From contig CAICTM010001501.1 of assembly GCA_903772945.1 (NCBI GenBank), positions 1-28,084 on the forward strand: DNA of 28,084 bases, read 5' to 3'. The position numbers and the translations under genes are program-made. Source of the DNA: Seminavis robusta. Its lineage: Eukaryota > Bacillariophyta > Bacillariophyceae > Naviculales > Naviculaceae. Below, one piece after another: positions 1 through 10,685 of the stretch. Each line of letters starts with the position of its first letter. Positions within the stretch are counted from its first letter, which is position 1. A model generated the notes under the pieces. The model worked only from the letters and a program-made list of their open reading frames with translations. It was not told where the DNA came from and searched no databases.

Positions 1-2003
1 TGTGCTTGGAGTTTGGAGAAGGTTGGATTGTGTCATACATTCTTCCAGTGCCAGGGATCAGCCAGTGAGCAGCTTTCTCCACGCAGTTCTCTACAGCTGG
101 CTTGGTATCGAGTGAACAAGGTATAGTTTTGGCTGGATCGAGTCGGCCCTGTCCTGTGGCTACCATCACTGGCTGTCACCTTGTATCTGCAGAACCACTG
201 CTGCAACTCTGCCTCATTGTCTCTGGTTCTCTCATCTTCTTCCTTAGATACTTGGAGTACCTAGCTCTGAAGACCTTGAGGCTTGCATATCTGAGATCTC
301 ATGCCATGGAGTAGTGCTTGCCATTGGAGGACAAGAGGCCATGTTTCAATGCATGGAGGACTTCTCATAGTATCTGGTAGTATCATAGAGGCAGTCCAGA
401 GGTCTCCCATTGCTTGAAAGTAATCAATGTGACCCTTCTCAAAGTTGACAGAATCCTTTCTCATAATGGAACAGGCCAAGTCTTCCCTCGATACCTGAAA
501 GAGAGCTCCCAATAGTCATCCTTGTGGGCCAGTTGTCGCTGTACATGGCAGCTGGATTGAAGTTGCTCTCCTTGCTAGCTGCATGGCGCATGGGAGAAGT
601 GGATGGTCTTGGTGGTGGGAACAGAACTGCAGACGCAATCTCTCCAGTTCAGTAGCAGCATCCCAAACAGCAGCAGCACCAAGACTCCTTGCTGTATTTT
701 TGATCACCTGGAAGGTTGTGTCTTGGCAGAAGATTCCTTTGTTGCATTTGACACTTGGATCTCTCTTGTGTGCCTTTGGTTGTCACTGATCCTCCATGGA
801 TTCCTGTTTGAAGCACAAGCAGCATCAAGATGTCACGGATGGTGTCACCAAGAGAGGAAACTGTCTGATGTAAGTGCCATCCTTTTGAAGAAAGGGATCA
901 GGATCAGTGCGCTTCCTTGCCAGTATGAGAAGTATGACATCATGGCTCTAAGATACTCTCTGTTGATTGCATTGTAGATGAGGCGGCTGCATAGGTCTCC
1001 ATTTCCATAGGTTAACATGATAGAATCGAATCTTCTGTTGCTGTTCGCTCCAAGTGACAAGCTTGTTAGGTAGAGCATAGTTGGACTCCACTGGATAGAC
1101 AATGAAGCATGGTCTGGGATCGAGACCAGCACTTCTGCAGAGTTGGCATGAATCTTCTGTTGCAGCTTCACAAACCATGGACATGATATACACCAAGAAG
1201 GAGGCCAGTGATGCCAAAGATGGGAAAAGGTCTTGTTGTGTGACCAGTTTGTCCTTGTATTCTTGAGTTTGCCAGAGCATCTTCCATCGGGACAAGACTG
1301 TAATTCCACATCGATTCCAGTCCACAAGAGAGTTTCTGCCAAAAATGGAGTGGTAGTGAGGAGACTCGAATTGCTCCTCTGTGGAGGGAACTGTCATGGT
1401 GAGTCCTTGAAGTGTTTGTGGAAGAGTTCTGGATTCTTTGCCCTGGTAATGGATTCTGACACTGCTTCTGCCATTGCTAGCATTGCCAGTGGTGCTCCTT
1501 TCTTCTTGTGCTTTCCACAAAGGCAGTATCATTAACAAGAGTGGTTACCTTTTCACAAAGAGCTACTGGAGTGGCCATTGCTGCCTTTTGTTGCTGTTGC
1601 CGGCTCTGCTTTGGTTTGGCTGTGTTGGTTCTAGCAGCAAAGAATGCTTCTCCATTTCTCTTGTTGGATGCTCCAGCTTCCTCTCTCATTCAGTGGTAGA
1701 GGAGCACTGAATTGTTGTGAGTCTTCTGCTTTCTTTGATTGTCTCCATGTCAGCGCATTCAAAGGTCCTTGTCCTTTTGTTATTGTATTCTAATACAGAA
1801 GACAGAGTGTGATCTCTTGGGGACTCTGAGACAAGATGTCTGGCCTTACAGATGACACAGTTCTTGAGTGGATCAAAGACTTCTGCTACCACTCCTCCCA
1901 GTGTCGTTTGCGGTCCTTCTTCTCTGGCTTCTTGGATCTGTTGTTGTTGTTGAGCGTGATATGCTCTCTTCTTTTGCGAGTTCCTCTGTTGATTGGCAGC
2001 CAT
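1..2003 (-). pseudogene. Degenerate mobile-element protein (zinc-binding, DDE-transposase-like), truncated by window edge
   Basis: On the minus strand a coherent protein can be followed from an ATG at 2003 to the left edge, but only by switching among all three frames. It starts with a Q-rich basic segment and a C-V-I-C-K-A motif. At about 1330-1230 comes a cysteine-containing segment leading into G-K-L-K-N-T-R-T-N, resembling the zinc-ribbon start of DUF6729-type proteins. At 1200-900 follow Y-A-L-P-N-K and T-Y-G-N-G-D-L-C-S-R, read in different frames. Near 730-560 there is H-T-F-Q-V-I-K-N and then Y-S-D-N-W-P-T-R, laid out like two acidic positions of a DDE nuclease. Further on come H-I-D-Y-F-Q-A-M-G-D-L and W-F-C-R-Y-K-V-T-A. 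Frameshifts and stops are frequent, so this is a dead copy. The family assignment rests on remembered motif patterns. It could instead be a decayed host gene, but repetitive origin is more likely. Confidence 0.55.
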
Positions 2004-2021
2004 TCTCCATTGTGAGTGGTA

Positions 2022-2071
2022 GCTGCTGTTGTTGCTGCTGCTGCTGTTGCTGTTGCTGTGCTGCTGCTGTT
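2022..2071. repeat. CTG/TTG trinucleotide repeat
   Basis: Interrupted run of CTG and TTG triplets, read as CAG/CAA on the minus strand. It lies just upstream of the ATG at 2003 of the decayed minus-strand protein. One minus frame reads it as a 12-glutamine run, but neighbouring frames read it as Ala/Thr, so it need not be coding. Confidence 0.8.
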
Positions 2072-2158
2072 CCGGTCATGATGGTGCTTTTGGCTGAGAT
2101 AATGACTCGAGTGGCTCTCCGGTGGTTGGTTGAGTGAGCGGCAGGATGTCATTGTCAT

Positions 2159-2614
2159 CTCGAGGAGGAATCCTTCTTTCGCGAAAACAGAAACACGAAA
2201 TTTCGAACTTTATAGCACACTGTATCCGTAATAACTATAAATGGTACGTTAATTGATTTAAATCTTATTCCATAAATATTGCTGACATATACATGTTCTT
2301 CAGAACTCGTTAGCCAATCAGATCACTGCCTTCCACCCCTTTCGCCCTCTGAGACGCTTTCCTCTGCAAGGAAATAGGTGTGGTCCCGGTAAAGTTGGAA
2401 TTAAGTCACTCATACTCCTCCGTGGAGCTTTCCTAGAAACTTACTAAAAACCAAATTTGGATCCAAGATCCAAGGCTCTCAAAATCTTTGGCTTGTATCG
2501 ACGATCGACGCTCTTGCTTCCCACGTCGTCACTTTGTTTTTCACACAAATAGAACTTGCTCATTCCTGAAACAAAACACAAAATCTTTCTCGTTCGTCTC
2601 GTCAGACCAAGACC
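2159..2614. other. Intergenic region and probable 5' flank of the cyclase-PDE-rhodopsin gene
   Basis: No supported gene. The left part is AT-rich and contains an ACTATAAATGG stretch near 2235-2245 that could act as a TATA-like element for the plus-strand gene, but it lies about 370 bp before the ATG and is unproven. The final 150 bp are C/T-rich, as expected for a 5' leader. Confidence 0.4.
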
Positions 2615-5600
2615 ATGATGAACAATGGGATTATAAAGGAGCTAGTATCCTCCCCTTCATTCGACGGGAGTAACTCGAGCGGTGCTACTGGTACCAGTGC
2701 TGGTAGCAGCTTGAGCTCCTTCAATGCTGACTCCAAGAAAGGCAAGAGTGTCGGCGGCCAAGGTTTGTTGCTGAAGTTCCCTTTTTTCGCTTGTCTTGTG
2801 ACCGCCATGGCTGTTCTCCTGTTGGTTCGCAGCGCTAATCGTCAGGGATTCAAGCGTGACTTTGGAGCGACTTCTAAAAAGATTGTGGATGCCTTCTTCT
2901 ACGAGAGCCACCAAAAGGCATATGCCGTCCATGATGCCAGTGTCACTGCATCCATGATCGCGATGCAGAAACCAACCAAGTGGAAACGGAAGAACCCCGG
3001 AGAGTTGACTCGCAAGGGAGAGATGGCTCCTAACGATGAGGCCCTTTCCATTTTTCAAGACCGAACCAATGACATGCAGCTGCTGGGACAAATCGACGCC
3101 ATGATGTGGTATCCTGCTGCAGCTGAAACCCATCATGTTTCAATGACCTGCGAGACGGAACGTGCCTGCAAAGGATCTGGGGGCAAAGTTCGTGGACAAG
3201 CGATCGAAATTGTCCAAGAAAGCAAGGCGCCAGTGACATCGGAGGCATTTCGACGCTCGGAAGAACCACCTGAGAATGTCAGGACAGCCATCTTTTACCC
3301 CATCCGTCCCGTGCACCTCAAAGATATCCTTGTGCAAGAAGACATTATTGGAGTCATTGCTGCCGACTTCAGATGGACCGAGTTCTTCAGCCCCGCCACT
3401 TTCGATGAGGAAACGGAGGGTTTGGTAATCGTTGTCGAAAACACCTGTGGCCAAGTAAGTAATATACATCGATCAGTGCGGTTTGGGTCAGATTGCAATG
3501 TGTATACCAAATCCTGAGCAATGTCACCTCCTCTGCGCTTTGCAGGCGTTCTCCTATCGTGTGCACGGTCAAGAGCTAACTTATGTTGGCAAAGGATACA
3601 TCCATGACAACGAGTACAGCGACATGACGGTTTTCTCTGACTACATTGACTTTGTCAAGCCTGGACTCACCAAGACAGGGGCCTGTGGCTGCGATTACCG
3701 CATTCGCATCTACCCGTCCAAGGACATGTTTGCGCAGTACTCATCTTCATGGCCAAGATTGATCATTATGGGGACTTCGTTGGCTATGCTGACGCTGCTC
3801 CTGTCATTCCTCGCCTATGATATCTACGTTAGTAGAGAGTTCTCCCACCTTTCAGACGACATGGTGCGCTTCAACACCATTGTGGGATCTCTGTTTCCTG
3901 AGGTGGTGCTGGATAGGGTTGTGCAGGAAGACCTCGGGCGCATGGAGAAGAGCAAGAAGATCGGATACAAACCAATTGAAACAGACGGGGCTGCTGTAAC
4001 CTATGATGAAGACGACTTCGTCCATTCCAACCGCTTCCTAGCTGACTACAAATTGCCAGTGGATAAGTTCGGATCTGTGACGGAGAAGCCGATCTATAAC
4101 TCGTTTCCGCACACCACGATTTCATTCCTTGATGTCGCTGGCTTTACTTCCTGTAAGCTCTTGGTTTGAGAATGAAGGCAACTTCTGTTGCTTCCTCAGC
4201 TTCTGACTTTCTACTTGTCTCTTTCTGTCTTTGCTCTTTTTTAAAAATCAATCATCAGGGAGCTCCGAGCGTGACCCCGAACAGGTGAGCTCCTCAACAA
4301 ATATTTCGCCAGCTCGTACCTCCAAAGCCTCTCCCTCATCATGGGTCATCTTTTTTCTTTGCTCTGAAGGTGTTTATGCTTCTGGAGAGTGTCTACCAGA
4401 AATTTGATTCCATTGGAAGGCGTTTGAAAGTCTTTAAGAGTAAGTGGACTGCGCCTCTCTGATTACCAAACGCTGCATTGAAGCATTGCGACTAACGGAT
4501 CATTCTTGTATGCTTGTTTTCTAATCAGTTGAGACAATTGGGTGAGGATGGACATGTCCACTTCTGGCGCTTTTCAGATCCTTAGTGTGATCTTCAGTGT
4601 CTCACATTGCTCATTCTTTGATTCCTAGGGACTGTTATGTGGCTGTTACTGGTGAGTTTCGAGAATCGCTTTGTCACGACCATTGCACTGCATGCCACTC
4701 ACATATCGTGTTTCCCTGCACCTCCCAGGCGTGCCAGAGCCTCAGAAAAACCATTGCCTTTTGATGTGTCGCTTTGCGTACGAAGCCATGCTTTCGTTCG
4801 TGCACCTGTGCAAGTCGCTGGAAGTGTCTCTCGGCCCAGGCACCGCTGATCTAGGCCTTCGAGTGGGCATTCGTAAGTACCAACACTGGCAGGTACATCA
4901 ATTGCTCCGTCGACGCTTTTTCTGACACTGCCCGCCTTTTGTTGCAGACTCTGGATCGGTCATTGCCGGTGTATTGAGGGCGGAGAAGGTTCGGTTTCAG
5001 GTAGGAAGAGGAACTTTGTATTGCACTCGTGTCCAAGCCAATACTGCAACACAATCAGCTCACATATCGCCTTGTTCTGGAATGAGTTAGCTATTCGGAG
5101 ATAGTAAGTCAGGAGCCCTGGAAGTGAAGTGTTTTTGATCGGGGCACTCAACATGAGTATTTGTGTTGCTCTCCATATCTAGCCATGAACACAGCAAGCC
5201 GAATGGAATCGACAGGAGAACCCGGAAAAGTGCAAATTAGCAAGGAATCGGCTGTATTGCTGCAGGCTTCCGGCAAGGGAAACTGGCTAGAGCCTAGAGC
5301 CGGTAGGTTTGCGCAATCGGTCTGTGGGTTTTGAGGCTGGATGCCTCGTTGTCTGACAGTCTTCCTCCTGTCTTTTGTTGCTGTCTCGTTTTCGATGGGC
5401 AGACCCTGTTTCGGTCAAGGGAAAGGTAAGACCGTGTCTTTTTATTCGTCCTTCTACTTTCCTTGGCCAATCTCGCTCACTCCTGCTAATTCCCAACCTT
5501 TATTAGGGCCACATGAAAACTTATTGGCTAAAGATTTCTTCTACGACAACCAAGTTGACCAAATCTACCATCGAGTCTGGGCTTTGGGGCGAGGACGTGA

Positions 5601-8600
5601 ACGTGGAAGACTCGACATCCCCCGAGGAAAACCTGGTCACAAAACGCGAGCGGCTCATTGAGTGGAACACCGAAGTTTTGCTTGACCTCCTGCGAAAGGT
5701 TGTCTCCAGACGTCGGGCCATTGAAAGGCGCAACAGGAGGATCAAGATGCCTGCAACAAAGAGCATCCAAGACAGCAACCGACACGAATACCAACGGTTC
5801 CTTGCGTCACGAAACCTGGTGGAGCACGCATCTGAGGTCATCCCTTTTGCTTCGTACGAAGAAGATCTTGTCATTGAGGATCCAAGCGAGATCAGACTTG
5901 GGCCAGAAGTGGAGGCTCAAGCTCGGGCTTACGTCGCCGAGGTTTCTTCCCTCTACAACCCTGTTCCATTGTAAGTGGGCGGACCTTCGTGGCACTCGTT
6001 CGTGATTGGCTGCTCGTCATGCTCTGACCGTAGCCGTTGCTCCTTCCGCTTGTGATTTGTCAGTCACAACTTTGAACATGCCAGCCGTAAGTACCACTAT
6101 CATCTACTAGCTAGATGATTTCCCTTGACCATGCTCACCACCTGGGCCTTTCGCGTCGTGCAGATGTTGTCATGTCGGCCAAGAAGCTTCTTGGTCGAGT
6201 TGTCTCCCCTCAACAGGGAGGTTTCAAGCAGGTCGAAGGTCTATCGTGCAGAGAGACCTGTGACAAGAGTTTTGGAATCAGTGTTGACCCATTGATGCAC
6301 TTCGCTCTAGCACAGTCGGCTATGATCCACGATGTTGCCCACTACGGTGTATCCAACAAGCAGCTAGTGAAGAACAACAAGGAAATGGCTGCCAGGTACG
6401 TCGCTTCGCTTGTCTTGCTTGGTTGTATTCTCGCTTCCATTCTCACCGCCACCCCGTTAGATATAACTCGCAATCAGTCGCAGAGCAACACTCCTTGCTA
6501 CTTTCGATGCACGCTTTTTCGGACGACAAGTATGATGCCCTTCGCGAGGCCTTGCTGTCAGACGACCCAGAAGAAACTAAGCGTTACTACCAATTCCTGG
6601 TTGCATCTGTTTTGGCAACTGATATCGCCGATCCGAAGCTTAAGGCAGCCCGTCAAGCACGATGGGATGAAGCCTTTCAGAACGAGGATGCCGCCATGGA
6701 CAAGGAACGTCTCCAAATTGACTCATTCTATTTGGGAGAGCTGAACCGTGTGGATTTGCACTTTCGCCTTTTGGCGCTACTCTCTGCTGTCGTGTGGGCT
6801 GGCCTTGTCTACATCTCGTACTGGGCGACACCCGAAGAGCACATTGAATCATTGGTGGGCATAGAACAGAAAGCCGCAGGAACGGCCTTCGGTATCCTCG
6901 TGTGCGGATTTCTCTATAAAGTGAGCCCGCAATTTCTCAAGCTCTTCGAGTACGATGGAGAACCACTGAGTGGAGTTGTCATAGGTGTCATTACAATCGA
7001 GGTGATAGCAATGATCACGGATGGTCTTATGGCATTTGGCTTCCCTACTCCGGTCATGATTGACCCGATTTTGGGAACGAGAGGTGAGTTTTCGGTGTCA
7101 TTGCGAGATCTTCTGTCCGAGCGCCCCGAACATCGCTAAAAACCTGATTGCTACTGTGATTCGTTGCAGTTCATCTTCTCCGGTGGTGCGAGTGGACACC
7201 GTTGGCCTTCTACATTTACTTTATCACTGATGGCGTTGATGTCCCCGACCCGGCTGTGGGTCTCAAATCGAGGTACTTCTTTGCTGGTTGCCAGGGATTG
7301 TCAACGTTCGCAGGATTCCTTTTCGCGTTTGCTCCCAACGGGATTGTTTGGGGCGTCCTGCTCTTCTTCTCGTGTGTGCTCTTCCTGTTTCTGTATGTAC
7401 ACTTGGCCTACAAACGCAAAGTGCATGCTCGTTTGCGACGAGGGGACAGCTTGGACGATCGAGAGATCTACGACCGATCCTATCACTCCCTGCGGTTTTT
7501 GGAGGACGTTGGTGTGACCTGGGGTATTCTTGTCTTCATGTACTTCTTGGAGGGTTTTGGACCCATGATCACACCGCTGTTTGACTTTACTCGAGCAGAA
7601 GGCTTTGGAATGATTTGGACTAGTGTTTTTGACTGCATTTCAAAGATGCACTACAGTAAGTGCCTGCGGTCACAAGATCTACGCTTGTCTGTGCCCTTCG
7701 CGACCATGGCCCCACACTTACTTCGTCTTTCGCCTTTCATCGCCAGTGAATCATATCATGAGTATCAACGAGCTTGTGTTTGATACCCAAGCAAGAGAGA
7801 AGCGACAGAAGGAAGAAAGCGTTCGACTAAAGGATGAATCAAACAAGAAAGCAACGGTCCTCTTTGAGTAGTAAGTTTCGTGTGGCATACGCTGTGGTCG
7901 TGGCGGAGAAAGCAAACAGTGATGCTCATACCCTCCTCTCTTGCGCCTTTCCAGCATCATTCAAGCGTCGGGTAAGTGGAAGGCATTCGCTTGTCGCGCA
8001 GAATGTCGTCCTGATGGTTTAAATGCCGCTAACATCCCTGTTTTCCTGCTACTTATCCCAGATGTGGCTCATTGCATGCAACACTGGAACATTTACCAAA
8101 AGTGGAACCGATGCTTGTTCGAGGAGATGTTGAAAGCGTATTTGAAGGGAGACAGCGATGAGGATCCCCGACCTGGCTGGTACGACGGCGAGCTCTGGTT
8201 TTTCGACAACTACATCAGTAAGTTTTTCCAGCCCAAAGTGCAAACGAAAACCTCGTCTATGTTACGAAGACTAACTTTGACCTACACCCGCTACAGTTCC
8301 ATTGGCTTCGAAGCTGACTGATTCAGGCTGTTTTGGTTACTCGGGCTGCGAGTATCTCCGTTGCGCTACAGAAAACCGTAACGAATGGAAGGTGAAGGGG
8401 AAAGAAGTCACCGCTCGCATGATTGACGAGATCGAGACCGAACTGGCAGGTTACGGAAAGAATGTCAAAAAGGGCAAGAAGGAGCTCGTATCAATGGATC
8501 GGAGTGGGGATACGCATAGCATGTCGGATATGAGCGACAGCGCTGGCGACGATAATGGAAAGGGAGGAGGAGGAACACCCTTGTCCGCATTTTTCTGCGC

Positions 8601-8646
8601 CCCCAGCCGCAAACGATCGGGATCCGGGAGGAAGCTCCTGATGTGA
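2615..8646 (+). CDS. Receptor-type nucleotide cyclase / phosphodiesterase with an inserted microbial-rhodopsin-like domain (20 exons)
   Basis: Exons: 2615-3454, 3546-4152, 4259-4284, 4370-4439, 4529-4541, 4629-4651, 4729-4872, 4948-5000, 5091-5103, 5183-5302, 5403-5425, 5507-5970, 6064-6086, 6164-6395, 6461-7083, 7170-7655, 7747-7870, 7955-7971, 8062-8217, 8297-8646. All introns are GT-AG and phases agree, giving 1468 residues. Membrane helix at 51-71; extracytoplasmic region to about 350, of the kind seen in diatom receptor cyclases; helix at 352-376. Class III cyclase domain at 467-650, with metal ligands D476 and D520, base-contact positions E516 and Q592, N599, R603 and K642. PDEase_I domain from 795, with F-H-N-F-E-H (H800, H804), H862-D863-x-x-H866 and, after the insert, D1301 in A-S-D-V-A-H. 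Residues about 957-1284 are the inserted eight-helix domain. The tail (1400-1468) is Ser/Gly/Lys-rich. It probably makes and degrades cGMP or cAMP at a membrane. Start chosen as the first of two ATGs after an open C/T-rich leader. Exon structure is solid in conserved domains. Confidence 0.9.
4132..5515 (+). other. Class III adenylyl/guanylyl cyclase domain, spread over microexons
   Basis: The motif order F-L-D-V-A-G-F-T-S-W, K-I-E-T-I-G-D-C-Y, L-R-V-G-I-H-S-G, Q-L-F-G-D-T-M-N-T-A-S-R and V-K-G-K-G is that of a complete, catalytically competent class III cyclase. Both metal-binding aspartates and the transition-state Asn and Arg are present, so one chain could form an active homodimer. Exons of 26, 13, 23, 13 and 23 nt fall in this stretch. 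Splice junctions cut through F-T-S/W, I-G/D and G-D/T, so any missplicing would destroy catalysis. Confidence 0.9.
6676..7841 (+). other. Eight-helix microbial-rhodopsin-like insertion inside the phosphodiesterase domain
   Basis: Residues about 957-1284, between R-Q-A-R-W-D-E-A-F and N-K-K-A-T-V-L-F-E of the PDE fold. Predicted helices lie at about 985-1004, 1020-1040, 1054-1078, 1091-1112, 1126-1146, 1149-1171, 1203-1226 and 1236-1254. The fourth helix has R1096-W-C-E1099-W1100, matching Arg82-x-x-Asp85-Trp86 of bacteriorhodopsin with Glu at the counterion site, as in channelrhodopsins and choanoflagellate Rh-PDE. The last helix has D1246-C-I-S-K1250, the Asp-x-x-x-Lys pair that carries the retinal Schiff base. 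The first helix would be the extra TM0 found in enzyme-rhodopsins. Deviations: proline follows two residues after the helix-3 Trp rather than five, and the helix-6 W-x-x-Y-P pattern is not obvious, so this is a divergent member or, less likely, a non-retinal 7TM look-alike. The PDE front half and the first three helices share one uninterrupted exon (6461-7083). Confidence 0.7.
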
Positions 8647-8690
8647 GTGTTACATTGTATAGTTTAGTCCATGTACATGTGCCTGCGAGA

Positions 8691-8696
8691 AATAAA
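8691..8696 (+). promoter_or_regulatory. Possible polyadenylation signal (AATAAA) of the cyclase gene
   Basis: AATAAA, 45 nt downstream of the stop codon ending at 8646. The position suits a poly(A) signal, but such hexamers are weakly conserved in diatoms. Confidence 0.4.
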
Positions 8697-9375
8697 CGAG
8701 TGCAGGCACTTTTATAAAAAGATCATCCATGTAGGGAAGTTCCGTACCGACATCGCTATTCGATTTATTTGTACCGCTACCAGTACTAGTACGGCACTAG
8801 GCTTGTTGCGACGAGGTTGATCCCTCTGGCAAGCAAGATAGCACGCCATTTCTGTGTTGCTTCACATCCGGTTATCAGAAATTGCCCTCCCCCAAGCAAT
8901 CAATCTTCTCTGCCTTCCACTGGATTCTGCCAATATCAGGCTACACCTGGGCACGAGACCAAGCAGCACCCACAAATCTGACACCACATCATGCTCCTTG
9001 CAGCCAAGGATATTTTGCATCACTGGGACCAACCCATCTCCTGCTCGATGCTGACAAGCAGCGTGGTACTGTACCTGGTACGGGACGGCGCCTCAGAAAA
9101 GGACTTGACCCCAAAGCAAGGAAATAAACAGCTTTGCTGTATCTAATCGATTTCTCCACGTGTAACACCCCGATCCCTGACTTCAACAAACTGATGGGCC
9201 ACCACGCTGTGACGTGTTGTGCAAGTGCTCGGCACAGGACTTCAGCAAGAACGACAAGCCGACTTCAACATCGGGTCTCAGCTAACTCTCGCATTGGCAC
9301 ATTGCATGTTCCGCAATTTTGCTGTCCCTCCAAGTTTCCTTCATAGCCACAACACAACCAAAGCAATCAGCAACC
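8697..9375. other. Intergenic region between cyclase and urod genes
   Basis: No supported gene; the short open frames here lack family motifs. It holds the presumed promoter of the decarboxylase gene. A TGACGTG element at about 9210-9216, roughly 160 bp before the ATG, resembles the CRE-like sites described in diatom CO2/cAMP-responsive promoters, but a single match of this length can be chance. A small GGTAC-T-GTACC palindrome is at 9064-9074. Confidence 0.4.
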
Positions 9376-10685
9376 ATGAAGTTCTCTAGCGCAGTCCTCC
9401 TTCTATCACTCGCCGGTGTCGGGGCGTTTTCTCCCAACGCCGGTGTTTCACAGCAACAGCCATCACACCTGTTCAGTGCTGTGGCCGATGAGAAAGCGTC
9501 TTCCAGCAGCAGTGACAAAAAGACTCAGGATCCTCTCTTGATCCGTGCCGCCAAGGGCGAAAAAACCGAGCGAGCTCCAGTTTGGATGATGCGACAGGCT
9601 GGTCGTCACATGAAGATTTACAGAGATCTTTGCAAGACACATACCACCTTTCGTCAACGCTCTGAAATTCCCGAAGTGGCCGTCGAAATTTCTCTGCAGC
9701 CGTATGAGGCCTACAAGACAGATGGATGCATTTTGTTTTCCGACATTTTGACTCCCTTTCCTGGAATGGGAATGGACTTTACCATTGACGAAAAACTAGG
9801 ACCCATCATGCCCACTATCCGAAGCTGGGAGGATTTGAAGCAGGTAAGATGAAAATGTATGGGTTGATTGCTTATTTTTTTTAATCCTTGCGCTTTTCTG
9901 ACTTTCGTCTTCACCCTGCTGGTGTTGTATTCTTTCTTTAGTTGCACGCCATTGACCCTGATGGTGCCTGCCCATTCGTCGGCGAAGCCTTGCGCACTCT
10001 TCGCAAGGAAGTAGACCCCGAAACTGCCGTGTTGGGATTTGTGGGATGCCCCTACACCTTGGCCACTTACTTGGTCGAAGGAAAGACTTCCCGTGATTAC
10101 ATGGAAATCAAGAAAATGGCATGGACCGAACCTGATTTGTTGCATGCCATGCTCAAGCAATTGGCCGATAACTTGGGTGACTACGCCTGCTACCAAATCG
10201 AAAACGGTGCCCAATTGATCCAAATCTTTGATTCCTGGGCTGGCCACTTGTCCCCTCGTGATTACGATACCTTTGCTGCACCTTACCAAAAAATGGTCTT
10301 GGACAAGATCAAGGCCACGCACCCCGAAATTCCCACAGTGATCTACATCAAGCATTCGGGTGCTCTGATTGAACGCATGGCTTCGACTGGTGTTGATGTT
10401 GTGTCGTTGGATTGGACTGTGGATATGGCCGAAGGAAGACAACGAGTTGCGAATGGACGCAAGGCAGCGGGCCTCGATGGTCCTGGAGGAGTGCAAGGAA
10501 ACTTGGATCCTGGTATTTTGTATGGAAGCCATGAAACCATCAAGGAACGAGCCGAAGAAATCCTGAAAAAGGCCGGAGACACTGGACACGTCATGAACTT
10601 GGGACATGGTATTGAAGCCACCACTCCTGAAGAGAACGCCAAGTTCTTCGTTGACACCGTCAAGAGCTACCGTCACGAGGCATAA
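9376..10685 (+). CDS. UROD: Uroporphyrinogen decarboxylase, plastid-targeted
   Basis: Exons 9376-9843 and 9942-10685, joined in phase 0 by a 98 bp GT-AG intron, give 403 residues. The enzyme converts uroporphyrinogen III to coproporphyrinogen III in the tetrapyrrole pathway to heme and chlorophyll. Signature 1, [10 protein letters not shown] (residues 68-77), supplies the arginines that hold the substrate carboxylates. Signature 2, [16 protein letters not shown], follows early in exon 2. The catalytic aspartate is D123 in F-S-D-I-L-T-P-F-P. The C-terminal N-L-G-H-G-I motif is intact. Residues 1-17 form a hydrophobic signal peptide ending V-G-A/F-S-P, the cleavage motif used for import into complex diatom plastids, followed by a Ser/Lys-rich transit stretch to about residue 50. 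Full length and apparently functional. The start ATG has ACC before it and gives the expected presequence. Confidence 0.95.

Noticed and set aside
845-1538. Two overlapping minus-strand frames as separate genes
   Set aside because: They carry consecutive pieces of one protein pattern in different frames, which is what frameshifts in a single dead gene produce.
1873-2158. Poly-Gln and Ala/Thr-rich minus-strand frames over the trinucleotide repeat
   Set aside because: Frames over a triplet repeat are open by composition; only the frame starting at 2003 connects to recognisable downstream motifs.
6423-7139. Treating the helices as a separate rhodopsin gene starting in this exon
   Set aside because: The exon begins with PDE sequence in the same frame and the PDE motifs resume after the last helix, so a single chain explains the data better.
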